A program made the position numbers and the translations under genes. A stretch of DNA of 41,458 nt from Candidatus Peregrinibacteria bacterium (GTDB taxonomy: Bacteria > Patescibacteriota > Gracilibacteria > UBA1369 > JABINC01), in NCBI GenBank assembly GCA_030700255.1, contig JAUYJN010000043.1:80785-122242 (forward strand), written 5' to 3'. The notes beneath the pieces are model-generated. The model did not search any database. It was not told the origin of the DNA and was given only the letters and a program-made list of their open reading frames with translations. Position 1 is the first letter of the stretch. Each line of letters starts with the position of its first letter. Shown here in pieces: positions 40,812 through 41,458 of the stretch.

Positions 40812-40978
40812 TCTTAAGCATAAAAAATTCAATACGGAAATTTTTAAAAAACCCATACACGTCATTTTTGGAACGGTTCATTTATACTCTAAAGGTAATT
40901 TCGATATTTGTAGTTTTATACTTCGTTTTAGTTGCAGTTTACGTCTGGTCACTTCCATGTACGAAGTGTTCTTATTGA
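40808..40978 (+). CDS. Small single-span membrane protein with C-terminal CxxC
   Basis: 56 residues. A basic N-terminus (MILSIKNSIRKFLKNPYTSF) is followed by one membrane segment (VISIFVVLYFVLVAVYVW) and a terminal PCTKCSY. It overlaps the YiiX-like gene by four bases (ATGA). The reading frame continues after the TGA stop for 43 further codons to TAA 41108-41110, which may be chance, a nonsense mutation or readthrough. Function unknown; a partner of the hydrolase is plausible from the coupling. Confidence 0.5.
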   Translation: MILSIKNSIRKFLKNPYTSFLERFIYTLKVISIFVVLYFVLVAVYVWSLPCTKCSY

Positions 40979-41113
40979 AAAGTCGTCCCACATTTTGAGT
41001 TGGACAACTTTATTCGTGGTTTATTGAAGAGCTTTTTGAAGGGTACGCAAAGGGCAGTCATCAAGTGGGCAATTGTTGATTGGTACGATGGGCTTTGCCA
41101 TCAAACTTAATAA

Positions 41114-41251
41114 GTGTATATAGATAGTCAAGAAAATAAATCACTTCTTTTCCAAGCCACAATCAAACGTCAAGTGCAATTTTTTGATTATAGGCAATCA
41201 AAAAAGATTCATAGAATTTGGTATAATGATGAATGGTTTTATTCGGCTTAA
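41114..41251 (+). pseudogene. Fragment resembling the BRO-N / antirepressor N-terminus
   Basis: A 45-codon frame from GTG 41114 to TAA 41249-41251. It includes NKSLLFQATIKRQ and SKKIHRIWYNDEWFYSA. The Trp-x-Asn-x-x-Glu-Trp-x-x-Ser pattern after a basic KKI-x-R is how BRO-N (phage antirepressor / DinD-like) domains begin. The fragment stops where the family would continue with VVDVI. An inverted repeat TTTTTTGATT/AATCAAAAAA (41180-41205) lies inside it. The rest of the 340-base stretch 40979-41319 holds no other convincing gene. Confidence 0.4.
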
Positions 41252-41319
41252 TGGAAAATTTTGTGGGCTAAAAAGTCAAAAGCGATGCTCCGGTATGCCC
41301 ACCAACAGTCCGACACCCT

Positions 41320-41458
41320 CTACCTAAGTGCCAGTTTTCTGTGTTCCAAATAAAGAAGGTCTGTTTTCGTAGGCTCGCTATACATTCCCGCATGTGTAAT
41401 CTTATGATGAAGTCCACACAGTGCAACGAGATTGTCATGAGATTTGGTCTTCGCATAG
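41320..41458 (-). CDS. HNH endonuclease, C-terminal fragment (5' end off the right edge)
   Basis: Reading from the right edge on the minus strand gives YAKTKSHDNLVALCGLHHKI, then THAGMYSEPTK, to TAG at 41320-41322. The N-L-x-x-L-C-x-x-H-H-x-x-x-H pattern is the second half of an HNH nuclease motif, with His/Asn metal and catalytic residues. The first His and any Cys pair would lie beyond the window. HNH proteins of this size are restriction-like or mobile-element nucleases. Intact status cannot be judged. Confidence 0.6.
   Translation of the reverse strand, partial: YAKTKSHDNLVALCGLHHKITHAGMYSEPTKTDLLYLEHRKLALR

Noticed and set aside
41180-41205. TTTTTTGATT/AATCAAAAAA inverted repeat as a terminator
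   Set aside because: The stem is almost all A-T and lies within the BRO-N-like fragment, so a stable terminator is doubtful.
1-41458. Recoded UGA (UGA=Gly) as in Gracilibacteria/Absconditabacteria
   Set aside because: rnpA, the CaCA exchanger, the methyltransferase, the sugar transferase, the Cys-rich protein and the YiiX-like gene end at TGA at the family-appropriate position, and no conserved gene has an internal TGA.
1-41458. CRISPR array
   Set aside because: No series of equally spaced identical repeats was seen; all direct repeats found occur only twice.

Overview
The window looks like part of a chromosome from an AT-rich bacterium with a small genome, most likely a member of the Candidate Phyla Radiation (Patescibacteria). 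The support is a compact set of single-copy housekeeping genes (rpmH-rnpA-yidC-jag, secA, ftsH, ftsK, gltX, rnpB), fermentative phosphoketolase/acetate-kinase metabolism, a large cysteine-rich zinc-ribbon protein of a type I associate with CPR genomes, and many short uncharacterised genes. UGA is used as a normal stop (rnpA, the exchanger, the methyltransferase, the sugar transferase), so this is not a UGA=Gly lineage. Almost no gene has a Shine-Dalgarno motif; start codons follow A/T-rich leaders instead. I cannot assign a class from the sequence alone.

Layout. 1-4200: a partial transaldolase, a hypothetical protein, a CaCA-type cation exchanger and more hypotheticals, all on the minus strand. 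4200-8800: an accessory region, also all minus strand, with gene remnants, a lipoprotein, a small membrane protein, HicBA and HigBA toxin-antitoxin pairs and a SAM methyltransferase. These genes are separated by palindromic elements with RYYYAAC...GTTRRRY boxes that resemble integron attC sites. 9000-13230: transketolase, PyrD, a DsbA-like thioredoxin and two tRNA-Glu genes. 13230-17100: a cell-envelope and secretion cluster (FtsL/B-like, SLH-RlpA, Jag/KhpB, YidC, RnpA, L34). 17170-24490: a glutamine amidotransferase, a large membrane-anchored PP2C-like protein and the pta-ackA-xfp operon. 24550-28930: cysteine-rich and zinc-ribbon proteins, a lipoprotein, GltX, and an orphan RHH antitoxin with a decayed toxin. 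29000-35560: FtsK, SecA and a polyprenyl sugar-phosphate transferase. 35600-41458: RNase P RNA, a TPR protein, GalU, Hsp20, FtsH, a YiiX-like peptidase, then a decayed region ending in a partial HNH endonuclease.

How the genes work together. Transaldolase, transketolase and phosphoketolase can interconvert sugar phosphates and cleave xylulose-5-P or fructose-6-P to acetyl-phosphate. AckA turns acetyl-phosphate into acetate and ATP, and Pta links it to acetyl-CoA. YidC, SecA and FtsH form the membrane-protein insertion, export and quality-control set. Both the RNA and the protein subunit of RNase P are present. GalU and the sugar transferase point to surface polysaccharide synthesis.

Most notable observations: YidC and SecA share a C-terminal tail (an IR[VI]I-type strand, an acidic linker, then KYLPKxKKK); the 5.7-8.8 kb region looks like an integron-type cassette array without a visible integrase; and a class 2-like dihydroorotate dehydrogenase carries cysteine at the position of the catalytic serine.
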